A DNA stretch of 64,000 nt, from positions 69,440,831-69,504,830 of the forward strand of contig NC_070607.1 of NCBI RefSeq assembly GCF_027172205.1, in the 5' to 3' direction. The notes below the pieces were generated by a model. That model did no database searches and was not told where the DNA came from. It saw only the letters and a list, made by a program, of their open reading frames with translations. The position numbers were made by a program, and so were the translations under genes. Shown here one piece after another: positions 30,600-41,069 of the stretch. The stretch's first letter is position 1, and each line of letters starts with the position of its first letter. This stretch comes from Podarcis raffonei. Taxonomy: Eukaryota; Chordata; Lepidosauria; Squamata; Lacertidae.

Positions 30600-30760
30600 T
30601 ACCAGTTGCTGGGAATCACAAGTGAAGGGAGCAGTGTTGCTTTCAGGTCCTTCTCGCAGGCTCCCCATCGGCATGCTGTGAGAACAGGATGCTGATCTAG
30701 ATGAGCCTTTGGTCTGATCCAACAGGACTCTTCTTATATCATATTCTTATGTTAATTCTC
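30600..30760 (+). mobile_element. Old amniote LINE-derived repeat, fragment
   Basis: ATACCAGTTGCTGGGAATCA, then GTGAGAACAGGATGCTGATC and GGTCTGATCCAACAGGACTC, colinear with 46595-46925. Confidence 0.5.
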
Positions 30761-31332
30761 ATCCAGATACTGATCAGATCGAGACCAGCTTCGATTTAGT
30801 AAAATTTCTGCATCAGGTACTTTCAGGCTATGCCCTAGGACTATATCAAGCAAGATGCCTTGCATCTGTTTCAGACATAGTAGTGGAACTGGAACAGGCT
30901 GATAATAAGTGAGGAAACACTGTGGGCTGAACTATAGAGGTCACCTCTAAAGCATAGCATTCCAAAGAACAAGATTGGCTCCAAAATAGCCTGCCATTCA
31001 CCAGCAATCGCAGAGAATGTGTAGCCTTGTTGCTAGGCACAGATGTTGCCATGATGGAGTGAAGCGCGTGCAGAATCAGTAGTAGTAACACATGCAGCCT
31101 TGTTGCTAGGCATAAATGTTGCTAGGGTAAGAGAAAGGGAAGCATATTGTAACTGTAGTAACCTAGTATTCGTATACGCTTGCAGAGTGACCCAAATGTT
31201 CTAAAACATTTTTAAAATGTAGGTTACGGCTGTCTGATGAGGCATGTTGCATCTACATCTCTCTACCTATCCCATGAAGCGTTATTGTCAGCATTGCAAA
31301 ATTAGACTCTTATGTAGACAGAGATTTCTCCT

Positions 31333-31475
31333 TCAGAAATCCATGGCTCACTGGCTTCTTTTCTTTTTTAAAAAAGATTCACTGCTATCTAGGTCACAGC
31401 AGGTTTGAAAGACTGACGGTATATGTTCTTTTTCCCCAGTTAGAAAAAAGCATATATTAAGGAAGGTAAAATTTT
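31333..31475 (+). repeat. Direct repeat pair, left copy
   Basis: TTCAGAAATCCATGGCTCAC, ATCTAGGTCACAGCAGGTTT, GAAAGACTGACGGTATATGT and TCTTTTTCCCCAGTTAGAAA recur in the same order at 33494-33638, roughly 90% alike by eye. Confidence 0.85.
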
Positions 31476-31927
31476 ATTAAGGAAGTTAAAAATGTCAAAT
31501 ACTTACAGGGACAAACATAATGTTAAAACTTTGCACCCATCAAAAGGCCAACACCCCATTTTTGAACAAGGTGCTTTCAGTTCAGAATAACTCATTGTCT
31601 GATTCCTCAAGGTACCGGACAACTTTCCTGGCCCGACCCAACCATTCACATGCAGCAGTTGGAAAAGGCGAGTCCCTACCTGAGCTTATTTCAACGGAAA
31701 ATAACTCATCATCCTTCTTGGATTTCTTAAGTGCTGTTGATTTTTAAAGAGCTGGGTATGTTCTGAGTTCTAGAACTACTGCTGTTATGCCAACTGAAAA
31801 TTGGCACAACAACATCTGTTGATCCTAATGTATCTTTACCTTTACTAGACCTATAAGAAATATTCTAGCTCAGAGAGCTTTTCAAACCCTGGGGATCCTC
31901 AAAAGTTTATTGGCTTTTCTGACTTTT

Positions 31928-31980
31928 CTGACAAAGTCAGTTGTGACTTTTTTGACAAAGTCAGTTGTGACTTTTTTGAC
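31928..31980. repeat. 24-bp tandem duplication
   Basis: GACAAAGTCAGTTGTGACTT followed by TTTT repeated twice, with a third partial start. Confidence 0.9.
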
Positions 31981-32244
31981 AGCTATGTAAAAAAGGGAGG
32001 GAAAAGTTGGCAACTCACCTAGTGGGGAACCAACACAGGTTTGCCTTCCTTGTCTCCAGCTGGCCCTCCCTCAACTTCCCCTGAATCACCAAGGCTCTTC
32101 ACTCCCTCTAGCCTCCCACAAATAACTGCCTCTTTCTCCTCAGCCACCATGTCCCAGGCAGCCTGCAGCCAATGGCAACAGCTGGAGAAGCACCATCACA
32201 CCCTCCCCTGGCCAGACCATTGTGGGGCAACTCACTACTAATTT

Positions 32245-32400
32245 ATTATTTTTCTTTTTTGCCAAATGATTTTTATTAGTTTTTCAATTTTTTAACAAAT
32301 CAGTACCAAATGACATCAAATTTAATACAATTCCCTCATTGAGTTGACTTCCTGCTCTCCGTCATCAGTGCGTTCCTGTTTATTATTTCTCACCCAGCCC
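32245..32400 (-). mobile_element. Probable L1 3'-end fragment
   Basis: ATGATTTTTATTAGTTTTTC then AATTTTTTAACAAATC, antisense of the AT-rich L1 3' terminus seen at 36330-36360 and 46235-46275. Short and tentative. Confidence 0.4.
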
Positions 32401-33493
32401 ATCTTTCATGTGTACTTCTCACATAAACTGTCTTGGAAGAAAAAGATAGAATGAACACTACAGTTAGATATATTTAGAAAGACATTTGTTTAGAAATATA
32501 AGCGAGCTTGCTTAAGTGCTACAGTTCTCTTCATTGCTTTCACAGTTGGTCTGAAGAAACTTAAGACATCCTGGGGGGTGGGGGTGGGACAGAGACAATG
32601 AGGGGGATAGTTGCCATTCAACAGCATCACCCAGGCACTAAGGCTGTATGATGTGTTGATGCATCATCCAACACCAGTTTGTAGACCACATCATAAGAAC
32701 AGTTTCAAAATAATTGAGTTGGCGTTGTATTGTGAAGCACAACCTTCAAAACTCCAGGGGGTGGTATAATTGTGAGCCCTCTAGTGGCTGCCTTTGCTTT
32801 CAGCTCCTTTCCCCCTCCGATAGCAGAACGGTCCCACTCCTAGCCTTGGCGCCTCCCCATAACCACAGTGTCTCTCTCTACCTGATGCAGGAATTGCAGC
32901 TGTGCTGCTTCGTCCTTCTCCCTCTGTCTAGGGAGGAGTGGGAAAAGTTCACCCTCCAAACACAAGGCTTTGCCTGCCTCAGAGAGGAGGAATCTGCAGT
33001 GCACATAACATGTACCTATTAATCTCCATGACTGCTCCTTTGCCCGATCTTCAGCCCCCACCTGTGCGATCTCCAAAGACCTGATCTACATAGTTCCATG
33101 TTTCAGACATTGTGATGTATCACTAAATCGTAATGTTTAGCTGGTGATAGACCTACCAGGCACCTCCACTGGCTTCAGCCTGGAGACCTCATCAAATAAC
33201 TTCAGCTTGCCAACTTCCAGAGTTTTCAGCTGTTCATGAATATCTACCAGTTTCCTTTTACACATCACATTCATGTAGCTACTGACACCATTCGCCTTGT
33301 CCACATTTAAAACTTCCCATACACATAGGCATGCATATGCTAGCCAAAATCCATGATAAACACCAACGGACACATTCACTCATCATTCACTCTTCATTCA
33401 TTCACATTTGTTCCCTGACTTCAATCTGCAGATATCCACCAGCTTCCAAATTTATTTGGGAGGGTTGAATTTTGCTTATTGAGCTCTTCACAG

Positions 33494-33638
33494 TTCAGAA
33501 ATCCATGGCTCACTGACTTTTTTTCTTTTCTAAGAAAGATGCACTGCTATCTAGGTCACAGCAGGTTTGAAAGACTGAAGGTATATGTTCTTTTTCCCCA
33601 GTTAGAAAAAAAAACATTTACTAAGGAAGATAAAAACA
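33494..33638 (+). repeat. Direct repeat pair, right copy
   Basis: Same ordered motifs as 31333-31475 (TCAGAAATCCATGGCTCACT to CTTTTTCCCCAGTTAGAAAA). Flanks differ, so either a dispersed repeat or a local duplication. Confidence 0.85.
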
Positions 33639-34362
33639 TTTGCCAGCTTCCATTAAGCCATCGCCAGATGTCAGCCAGCTTCTGACCATGGGTATCAGCT
33701 GCCTTCAAGCCACATCCCTCTCAGCAAGTGAACTTGCCTTATTAATGCTCCATGGCATCCCACAGCCAGATGATCACCTCCGTCCATCTGGCATTTCTCC
33801 TTCTCCAGGTGGAAGAAGGCTGGGCAATTCTGAATGTCACAGCTGTTGCCCTCTGTCTTCTGTTGGAGAAGAGGAAAAGGCCCACCTTTATATCCATTCA
33901 GCTGTCATGTGTTTTTGTGACATCACAGGTAGTCTATAACTAACAGTAACAGGCTGGGGAAACAACAACATTATCTGTGCACAATTGGAGGTGCACTTCA
34001 GCAGTGATTTATGCGTGTGCTTGTTGATGTGTAGCTCACCCTTCATTCGTATTGATACCAATCAGGGAGACACTGTAAAATTGTTGCAGGGGACCCTTTT
34101 CAGCACAAGGGCTGCATTTCCTTCTGGGGCAGAGTCAGAGGCAAATGGAAGCAGGGCAAAAGCCAGAACCCTGGCTCTCTCAGATCTCTCCCTGGCTTTT
34201 GCCACAATCCATGGAGGTGTCCTTTTGAAAAAAAAGCTCAAGATGTAGGGATGGGTTAAAGTAGAACGCAAGGAAAGTAGCACTACAGCTTTGGGGCTAT
34301 GAGGATCTTCAGCAATCTCTTCTGTCTCCCAAGTTATTTAACAGTTACATGAAATTGTTGTA

Positions 34363-34391
34363 GGTTTGTTTGTTTGTTTGTTTGTTTGTTT
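34363..34391. repeat. (GTTT)n microsatellite
   Basis: Seven GTTT units at the left edge of the L1-rich block. Confidence 0.9.
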
Positions 34392-34589
34392 AACAAAATT
34401 CATATCCTGTAAAGCCTATAAGTGGTTTCCCAAAAAGGCTTTTGTTGTCGTCTGGACATTTGGAGCAAAGTGTAATTTGGCCAGCAACAATTGGACTAAT
34501 TGGCTTTCACTTAAGGCAGAGTTCCATTGGCATGCCGCCACTGAAACAAGGGTTTCCCATTGCTCCCTTTTGATCTTGTAAATATTTGA

Positions 34590-34872
34590 CAGTTGTTTTA
34601 TAAGATTCCATTTGAACTCGCAGGATCTCTAGCGACTTATTAATAATATGCATTTTTTGTCTAAGCAGAAAGGCATCATAATATAACTTAAGGCACCGTT
34701 GCTTAACTTAACATAAGGCACTTCTATCCCTCCTTTGTCCCTTGGGTGATACAAAGTTTGGAGGGTTGTTCTATTCCACTTACTATCTAAAATAAAAATT
34801 TAATTAGCACCAGCCATTTCTGTAATTGGGATTGAAGAATTGATATAGAGAGCCTTGAAATAAAAATAAGAA
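34590..34872 (-). mobile_element. Older L1 ORF2 fragment, left part (host of a younger L1)
   Basis: Minus-strand translation contains HPRDKGGIEVP and, in an open stretch, LKLYYDAFLLRQKMHIINK and SLEILRVQMESYKTTVKYL, typical of the post-RT region of L1 ORF2. The same element resumes at 36384. Contains a small GCAC/TTAACTTAA duplication near 34700. Confidence 0.8.
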
Positions 34873-36367
34873 AAGCCCAGAATAAAATTTAAGATACTAA
34901 CTGACGCAAAAGAAAGAGGGGGGTTTGCCCTGCCGGACTTAAAATTGTACTATGAATCAGCGGCTTTTTGCTGGCTGAGAAGCTGGCTGCTTCTTGAAAA
35001 TACAGACATTTTGGACTTGGAAGGGTTTAATAATAGATTTGGCTGGCATGCATATATATGGTATGACAAGGTCAAGATCCATCAAGGTTTTAAAAATCAT
35101 ATTGTTAGAAAAGCCCTATATAATGTATGGATTAGATATAAAGACTTGTTGGAAAACAAAACACCCAGGTGGTTGTCACCGATGGAAGCTAAGGAAGTGA
35201 AAAAATTAAACATGGAATCTAAATGGCCGAAATATTGGGAAATTATAGAGTATGAGGAGGGAAAAGTTAAATTGCAAAGTTATGAGAAATTGAAGTCCAA
35301 AGTAAGAGATTGGCTCCATTATTACCAGATAAATGAAGTTTTTAAACAGGACAGGAAAATTGGCTTTCAGGTGGAAAGGTCGAAATTAGAAACAGAGCTT
35401 TTGGAACCCAGTACTAAGAATCTGTCAAGAATGTATAACTTGCTGTTGAAATGGAATACACAGGATGAGATGGTAAAATCAGCTATGATCAAATGGGCAC
35501 AGGACATTGGACATGACATTATGTTTGCAGACTGGGAACAGTTATGGACCACCGGTATAAAGTTTACGGCATGTAATGCCTTAAGAGAGAATATTATGAA
35601 AATGATTTATAGGTGGTACATGACCCCAGTCAAGCTTGCAAAAATTTACCATTTGCCCAATAACAAATGTTGGAAATGTAATGAAACTGAAGGTACTTTT
35701 TATCACCTTTGGTGGACATGCCCAAAGATTAAGGCTTTCTGGCTTTCTGGGAAAGGATCTATAATGAGATGAAAAAGGTGCTTAAATGCACTTTCGTGAA
35801 GAAACCAGAGGCCTTTCTCTTGGGCATGGTAGGCCAATTGGTGTCAAAGAAAGATAGGATGTTCTTTATGTATGCGACAACAGCAGCAAGAGTACTTTTA
35901 GCAAAGTACTGGAAGACACAAGAACTACCCACACTGGAAGAATGGCAGACGAAGGTGATTGACTACATGGGACTGGCTGAGATGACCGGCAGAATCCGAG
36001 ACCAAGGGAAAGAGACGGTGGAAGAAGATTGGAAGAAATTTAAAGTTTACCTTAAGAACTGTTGTAAAATTAATGAGTGCTAAAATGTTTTGAGTAATGC
36101 AAAATAGAATTGCAGCGACAAACAATTGGATATGGGAAAAAGGATTTAAAGGAAGTGCCATAAGTAAACAAAATTAGAGGTTGCTGGAAAAATTTAAAAC
36201 AAGGATGCAGAAAAAGGAGGTATGGGGAAGTCGTTGAAAGAAGGTTTAAGGAAAGGAAGGTTAAGAAATTATACATGTTTATATGTGTGTTTGTTTTTGT
36301 ATTGTCTTGTATTGTTATTTAATATGTGTTGGAAAATTAATAAAAATTTATATATATATAAAAAAAA
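34873..36367 (+). mobile_element. L1 LINE, 5'-truncated 3' end with 16-bp target duplication
   Basis: Begins inside ORF2 with KPRIKFKILTDAKERGG, continues FALPDLKLYYESAAFCWLRS and a long open frame of about 275 codons (34945-35772) ending near a CCHC-like knuckle (CWKCNETEGTFYHLWWTCP). After one frame change it runs KYWKTQELPTLEEWQ, then EEDWKKFKVYLKN and a stop at about 36081. A 3' UTR of about 270 bp and an A/T tail follow. Flanked by GAAATAAAAATAAGAA at 34857-34872 and 36368-36383. Little decay, so relatively young. Confidence 0.93.
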
Positions 36368-36383
36368 GAAATAAAAATAAGAA

Positions 36384-36600
36384 CTTGGGAAGAGTAGTCA
36401 TTTTAACGGCTGCAATGCAGCCCAATAAGTTCCATTTTTAAAAAATTACTTGCCCTCAATTAATTTATTAATTTTTTTAATAGCCAGCTAGCTGTAATTT
36501 TTTTAGTTGATTAATTTGATAGTAACAAAATTTAACTTTATCTCTCCTCTAATTCCTATCTCTATAATATTATTATGATTATGACATGTTTCTGTTTCGA
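36384..36600 (-). mobile_element. Older L1 ORF2 fragment, right part
   Basis: Minus-strand translation reads KWNLLGCIAAVKMTTLPKF then LFLFQGSLY, continuing across the inserted L1 into the 34590-34872 part. The right limit is uncertain. Confidence 0.75.
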
Positions 36601-37060
36601 TGGTCTTGAAACAAAATCTCTCTATACCAACAAATGAGGCATTCAGCAGCTGGAAACTTGAAAAGGCAGTGGCCCCTGGCTCTTTCCTTCCAGACTAAAA
36701 AAAAATAAATTACGCACACCCTCCACCCTAGCAAGTGATCCAAGCGGGCTCCCCGCCACCAGTCCCTTTCCAAGAGACCAGTCCTTACTGATCCACCGGG
36801 TTGAGGTTATTCCGTGTTTGTCACCTTTTCTGCGCGTGTGTGGAAGCCTCCTTAATCGGGTTCCCATCTGCAAGTTCCCTTTTACAAGTGAGGTCATGGC
36901 GGTGGCTGGGGCTCCTTGCCACCTCCTCCTCCTGCTGGGTCGCTTGGTGCCTAAGGCGTGCTCAGCGTTCCAGGCTGATGAGAATTGAAGTCCAATGACA
37001 TCTGGTGGGCCACAGATTACCCACCCCTTCACTAATTTATTGTGGAGTGTCTTATTCTGG
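36601..37060. other. Unassigned, moderately GC-rich
   Basis: No homology found. The 129-codon minus-strand open frame (36643-37032) has no supporting motif. A degraded MITE arm (GATGAGAATTGAAGTCCAAT) lies near 36976. Confidence 0.35.
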
Positions 37061-37068
37061 ATCTTGAC

Positions 37069-37204
37069 CAGGCATAGGCAAACTCAGCCCTCCAGATGAT
37101 TTGGGACTACAATTCCTATCATCCCTGACCACTGGTCCTATTAGCTAGGGGTGATGGGAGTTGTAGTCCCAAAACATCTGGAGGGCCGAGTTTGCCTATG
37201 CCTG
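37069..37204. mobile_element. Foldback hAT-like MITE, 136 bp, perfect TIRs and duplication
   Basis: CAGGCATAGGCAAACTC at the left and its exact complement GAGTTTGCCTATGCCTG at the right; almost the whole element is self-complementary. Identical ATCTTGAC flanks at 37061-37068 and 37205-37212. Confidence 0.93.
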
Positions 37205-37337
37205 ATCTTGACCATAACACCAAACACAGACTTTACCACATTGTTCAGATGCATCATTCATGAACAGTCTTGCCTCTGTACTACTATCTTGGTAGCATCC
37301 ATTCTTCAAGTAGCTAAAGGGCTGGGTTTAGGAGAAG

Positions 37338-37532
37338 GGCCATAGCTTAGTAGTAGAGCATCTGTTTTGCGTGCAGAAGGTCTCAGGTTCAATCTCCAGC
37401 ATCTTCACTTAGGACTGGGAATGTCCCATTTGAAATCTGGGAGGGCCACTGTTGGCAATTGCCGACAACAATAAGCTAGATGGCCCAAAGGTGTGACTCA
37501 GTATAAGGCAGCTTCTTTATTTTATGCACTAT
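37338..37532 (+). repeat. tRNA-derived SINE (second family), full copy
   Basis: CATAGCTTAGTAGTAGAGCA (box A-like), GTCTCAGGTTCAATCTCC (box B), GGGAATGTCCCATTTGAAAT and an end GTATAAGGCAGCTTCTTTAT. This is a retroposon, not a tRNA gene. Confidence 0.75.
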
Positions 37533-37814
37533 AGGTTGGTGTTTTATTTAGTAGAAATGTTTGGGAACACTTGATTTAATGTCAGATACTCATGATGATG
37601 CTGTATCTTTTTAGGAGAGTTGTGGGGAAAGAGGGGGGTCCTGGACTTTATCAAGCATCATTCACCAGTATGATATTTGCATAAGGATTGGTACGCCCAG
37701 CTTTATGCAACTCTAAGCAACTACAGAACCCTGTAGCTCTCTGGACACATCAATGAAGCATGCTTAATCTAATCAAAATCCCGACCTAATGCTTCTTGAC
37801 AGGACCCCGGCAGC

Positions 37815-37945
37815 CAATTGGGAGGCATCATGCTTATGAGCTTCCCATAGGTATCAGGCTGGCCACTGTGAAAACTGAATGATGAGCTAAATGGGCCTTT
37901 CATCTGATCTAGCTGGGCTCTTCTTCTGTTCTTATGACATCTCAA
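37815..37945 (+). mobile_element. Old amniote LINE-derived repeat, fragment
   Basis: CTTCCCATAGGTATCAGGCT then GGCCACTGTGAAAACTGAAT and TGGGCCTTTCATCTGATCTA, matching 46840-46920. Confidence 0.5.
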
Positions 37946-38292
37946 GATTTGTTAGCAAAGCAAGTCATAAACTGGAGCTTACTAAACCCTTTCCCATATT
38001 AATGCAGCAATTGTGTTGTTTTTTCTCATTTCATGCTTCCCCCATAGGAGGAGCTGGATATAGTTCTTCAGCAACAGGAATTCTATGTTATAGGGCTGCC
38101 AACGGATGGACAAAACGGATTATTATCGTAGATCTGTGCAGAATACTCTTCCTCTAAACAGCTTTCTTACTGTTTTCTTATTGTCTGGTGAGATTGTCAG
38201 TGAGTGGATCTGTTCTCCTTTCTCTTGTGTTGGTCTTTCTCAAGCTACTTGCATCCCAAATATGCACCTTCATCTAGGCCTGTTGTACAATA

Positions 38293-38453
38293 CAGTACTT
38301 AATTCATTCCGGAGGTCTGTTCTTAACCTGAAACTGTTCTTAACCTGAAGCACCACTTTATCTAAAGAGGCCTCCTGCTGCTGCCACGCCGCTGGAGCAC
38401 GATTTATGTTCTTATCCTGAAGCAAAGTTCTTAACCTGAAGCACTATTTCTGA
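38293..38453. mobile_element. TA-flanked MITE, truncated copy
   Basis: CAGTACTTAATTCATTCCGG, GAGGTCTGTTCTTAACCTGA and CTGGAGCACGATTTATGTTC match 17916-18124, but the ends are deleted or worn and there is no right terminal repeat. Confidence 0.65.
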
Positions 38454-38984
38454 AACAAGCAGGAGGGGAAAGGGTTGTACTTGATCACCCCTCTGCCTTC
38501 TACTTTCTTGGTCTAATGATCCTCTTCTGAATCTGCTTTCTCTTAGAACGGCTGTCAGGATTTTGTTATACCCGTTTGCGTGCAATGTTTTGTTTGGCTC
38601 TGAGTCAGACTTCATTCTGTCTGGGAATCACAATGGACACTTTGTTCTGTCAGTTATGTACAAGGGAGGAGAATTAATGACATCTTCCCCCTTGTAATAG
38701 GGCGATGAGAGGCAAAGGAGGGCACAGCTTCTGCACCAGTAACAGCTGTATAGAAAAGCGAATTTTAACTGGTGTCACTTTACTCATTCCTGCATCATTG
38801 TTATCCCATCATTCACCCAATGATCGCAGGACAGTTCATAGTCTGACCCCATTTTACTTGCATTACAACCTTGCTAGAAGGGCTAGGCTAAGAAAGAGTA
38901 ACAGGTCAGGATCATGCAATCAACTTCTGGGATGTGCAGGGATTTTGACCTGGATCTCCCTGATCCTAACTTCCAGATCCTAAC

Positions 38985-39185
38985 CCTGGCCTATGGTGAG
39001 GAATTGTGGGAACTGTAGTCCAATAACAACTTTTGTTGTTGTTGTTTAGTTGTTTAGTCGTGTCCGACTCTTCGTGACCCCATGGACCAGCGCACGCCAG
39101 GCACTCCTGTCTTCCACTGCCTCCCGCAGTTTGGTCAAAATCATACTGGTCCAATAACAACTAGAAGGCCACAAATTCCCAATCC
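38985..39185. mobile_element. Foldback MITE relic split by a BovB tail
   Basis: GGGAACTGTAGTCCAATAAC before and CCAATAACAACTAGAAGGCC after the BovB insertion look like one MITE arm interrupted by it. Confidence 0.55.
39032..39148 (-). mobile_element. BovB LINE 3' tail, 117 bp
   Basis: GTTTAGTTGTTTAGTCGTGT, CGACTCTTCGTGACCCCATG and CTCCCGCAGTTTGGTCAAAA. Flanked by 14-bp GTCCAATAACAACT at 39018-39031 and 39149-39162. Confidence 0.92.
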
Positions 39186-39189
39186 CTAC

Positions 39190-39920
39190 TTGAGATTCTG
39201 CCTCTGTGCCAGTATAGGGCATACTGATAAGCTGCATCTGCCAAAATTCCCTCTTCTGTTGTCAGCTTGTGAGTGGGGGTGGCGGGGTCCCATACCAGTG
39301 GACTTGGGTTTAGCAGGCAACTATTTAAGGTTTGCAAGTCTTTGTTAACAGAGGGCTTTTTCTCCCTTTAACTGTACCTGAAGAGAGACACCCATGGCGG
39401 CTCCAGTGGCCTTCCTGGAGACTAAAGCTCCCAGGGCATACTTAAACTTCTAACTGAGAGCAATATACTGCATGCACTGAACTACTGCCTGACCCTGTTT
39501 CATCCTCCCACAGTTAGTTTACTTGGCTACTTGTAATCTTGGCTCCTATTTGCCTTTTGTGCTGGTAAATCAGACAGTCTTCTTGGCACTGAACCTTGGC
39601 TCTAATTCCCTTTTGTGTTCGTTGCCTCCATTGGGTTGAATTCAAGGTTATGAGTCTTTATTAATTTTCATGCTTTGTTGAATGTTTAGCTTATTGCTGG
39701 TGCCATTCACTGCCTTATGTGCTGAAAACATCGGAATATAAATAGTTTGTGGTACTACGATTCCCTATTGATTATGCATTAGTCATCTTTTGTCCCCTTT
39801 GCAGAAGACTAAACCATGCTTTGGTTGTTTTATGGAAAGACTAAATTTCCATAATGATGAGGCAGCATGTAAAGAATGAGCAGAGGATAAGAAGCTGCTA
39901 TTAACTGCCTACGAATGGGA
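39190..39920. other. Gene-free unassigned stretch
   Basis: No recognised repeat or exon. Short LINE-like 3' motif GGAATATAAATAGTTTG near 39731. Confidence 0.35.
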
Positions 39921-40300
39921 ACTGGGAATGAATGAATCTGTTAATTTCAGTTCCTCTCCATTTCTCATTTCCCCAAATTCAATTCTCCACATTTCCAAAC
40001 CAGTTTGCAAATTATTTTATTAAAAAATCCTCATGAAAATTCACCAGTATTTTAGTACATTCCCCCCCTAATTTGTTATATTTTATATAATTTATAAAAT
40101 AATGCATTTTGTATATTATTTTCAGTAATGTAATAAACATCTTTATGAATACTTTACCTTAGGATATGCATTTCTGTAGACATTACATAGCTGGAGAATT
40201 GTATTGAAAAATTTGGAGAAATTCTGAAGAATGGCTATATTATAATTCTCTTATTGTTTCAGAAAGTGTGAATTAGAAAACTTCACCTTTAAAGAGAACT
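39921..40300 (-). repeat. AT-rich unnamed dispersed repeat, copy C
   Basis: On the minus strand: TTTAAAGGTGAAGTTTTCTA, ATTCACACTTTCTGAAACAA, then TACTGGTGAATTTTCATGAG and GGGGAAATGAGAAATGGAGA. Same order as copies A, B and E. Confidence 0.7.
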
Positions 40301-40810
40301 GCATTGAATTTCTCCCCCATCCCTTAAAAGTAAGATGTTTAATGTAGCATGTTCTTTCAGTATATTCACTGTGATTCTTTCCAAACTAAACACATGAAAC
40401 CTTTCTTGGAATATGATTGGTTAACTGTTTTTGCCAGGGCAAGATATATATGGCTCAAGGAGTAGTGACCCTTCCAAATGGAGACCTACTTCTATCATGG
40501 GCTAAGCAAATTCAGCTGCTTAGGCCCTTACTATAGCCTCAGAGACCTTTGTCACTGCTGCCTGACAATGGCCAACTGCTAGCATCATGGGATGAGTGAG
40601 ATCCAGCTGTTCAGCCCCAGCCCCACAGTCTATAAAAACTGCAAAATTGGTGATCATGCACAAAACATATACACAACCTTGATGGAGAAACCATTGTCCA
40701 GACTGTTTTTCACTGGATAGGCACAGTTTAAAAAATTAAGGGCACACTGTGGGTCCAAACCAAGGGTGCACTTTTGAGTATCATTCTGTGTGTGGTGTAG
40801 TGTGGTGTAG

Positions 40811-41068
40811 CCAGTGTGGTGTAGTGGTTAAGAGCGGTAGTCTTGTAATCTGGGGAACCGGGTTCGTGTCTCCGCTCCTCCACATGCAGCTGCTGGGTGA
40901 CCTTGGGCCAGTCATACTTCTTTGAAGTCTCTCAGCCTCACTCACCTCACAGAGTGTTTGTTGTGGGGGAAGGGAAGGGAAAGGAGAATGTTAGCCGCTT
41001 TGAGACTCCTTAAAGGGAGTGAAAGGCGGGATATCAAATCCAAACTCTTCTTCTCTTCTTCTTATGTT
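40811..41068 (+). repeat. tRNA-derived SINE (third family), full copy
   Basis: GCCAGTGTGGTGTAGTGGTT then GGGTTCGTGTCTCCGCTCCT as box B region, GGTGACCTTGGGCCAGTCAT, CCTCACTCACCTCACAGAGT and AATCCAAACTCTTCTTCT end. A common squamate SINE type. Confidence 0.8.
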
Positions 41069-41069
41069 T

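Larger units (their letters stand above)
30770..34360. other. Gene-poor stretch with a 2.16-kb-spaced repeat pair
   Basis: No gene. It holds a direct repeat pair (31333-31475 and 33494-33638), a 24-bp tandem duplication (31928-31980) and an L1 tail fragment near 32245. The rest is unassigned. Confidence 0.45.

Noticed and set aside
33137-33379. 80-codon minus frame with a Lys/Leu-rich end (VDIHEQLKTLEVGKLKLFDE)
   Set aside because: It looks slightly protein-like, but there is no homologue known to me, no flanking exon and no start context. Kept only as a note.
31333-33638. Direct repeats 2.16 kb apart as ends of an LTR element
   Set aside because: No TG...CA termini, no flanking duplication, no primer-binding site or polypurine tract, and no gag/pol-like coding between. 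No LTR or other viral element was recognised anywhere in the window.
37338-37532. Possible tRNA gene from A- and B-box-like words
   Set aside because: No cloverleaf can be completed and the same sequence recurs at 19988 and 29964 with a common tail, so it is a SINE. The same reasoning removes 178-315, 21848 and 40811.
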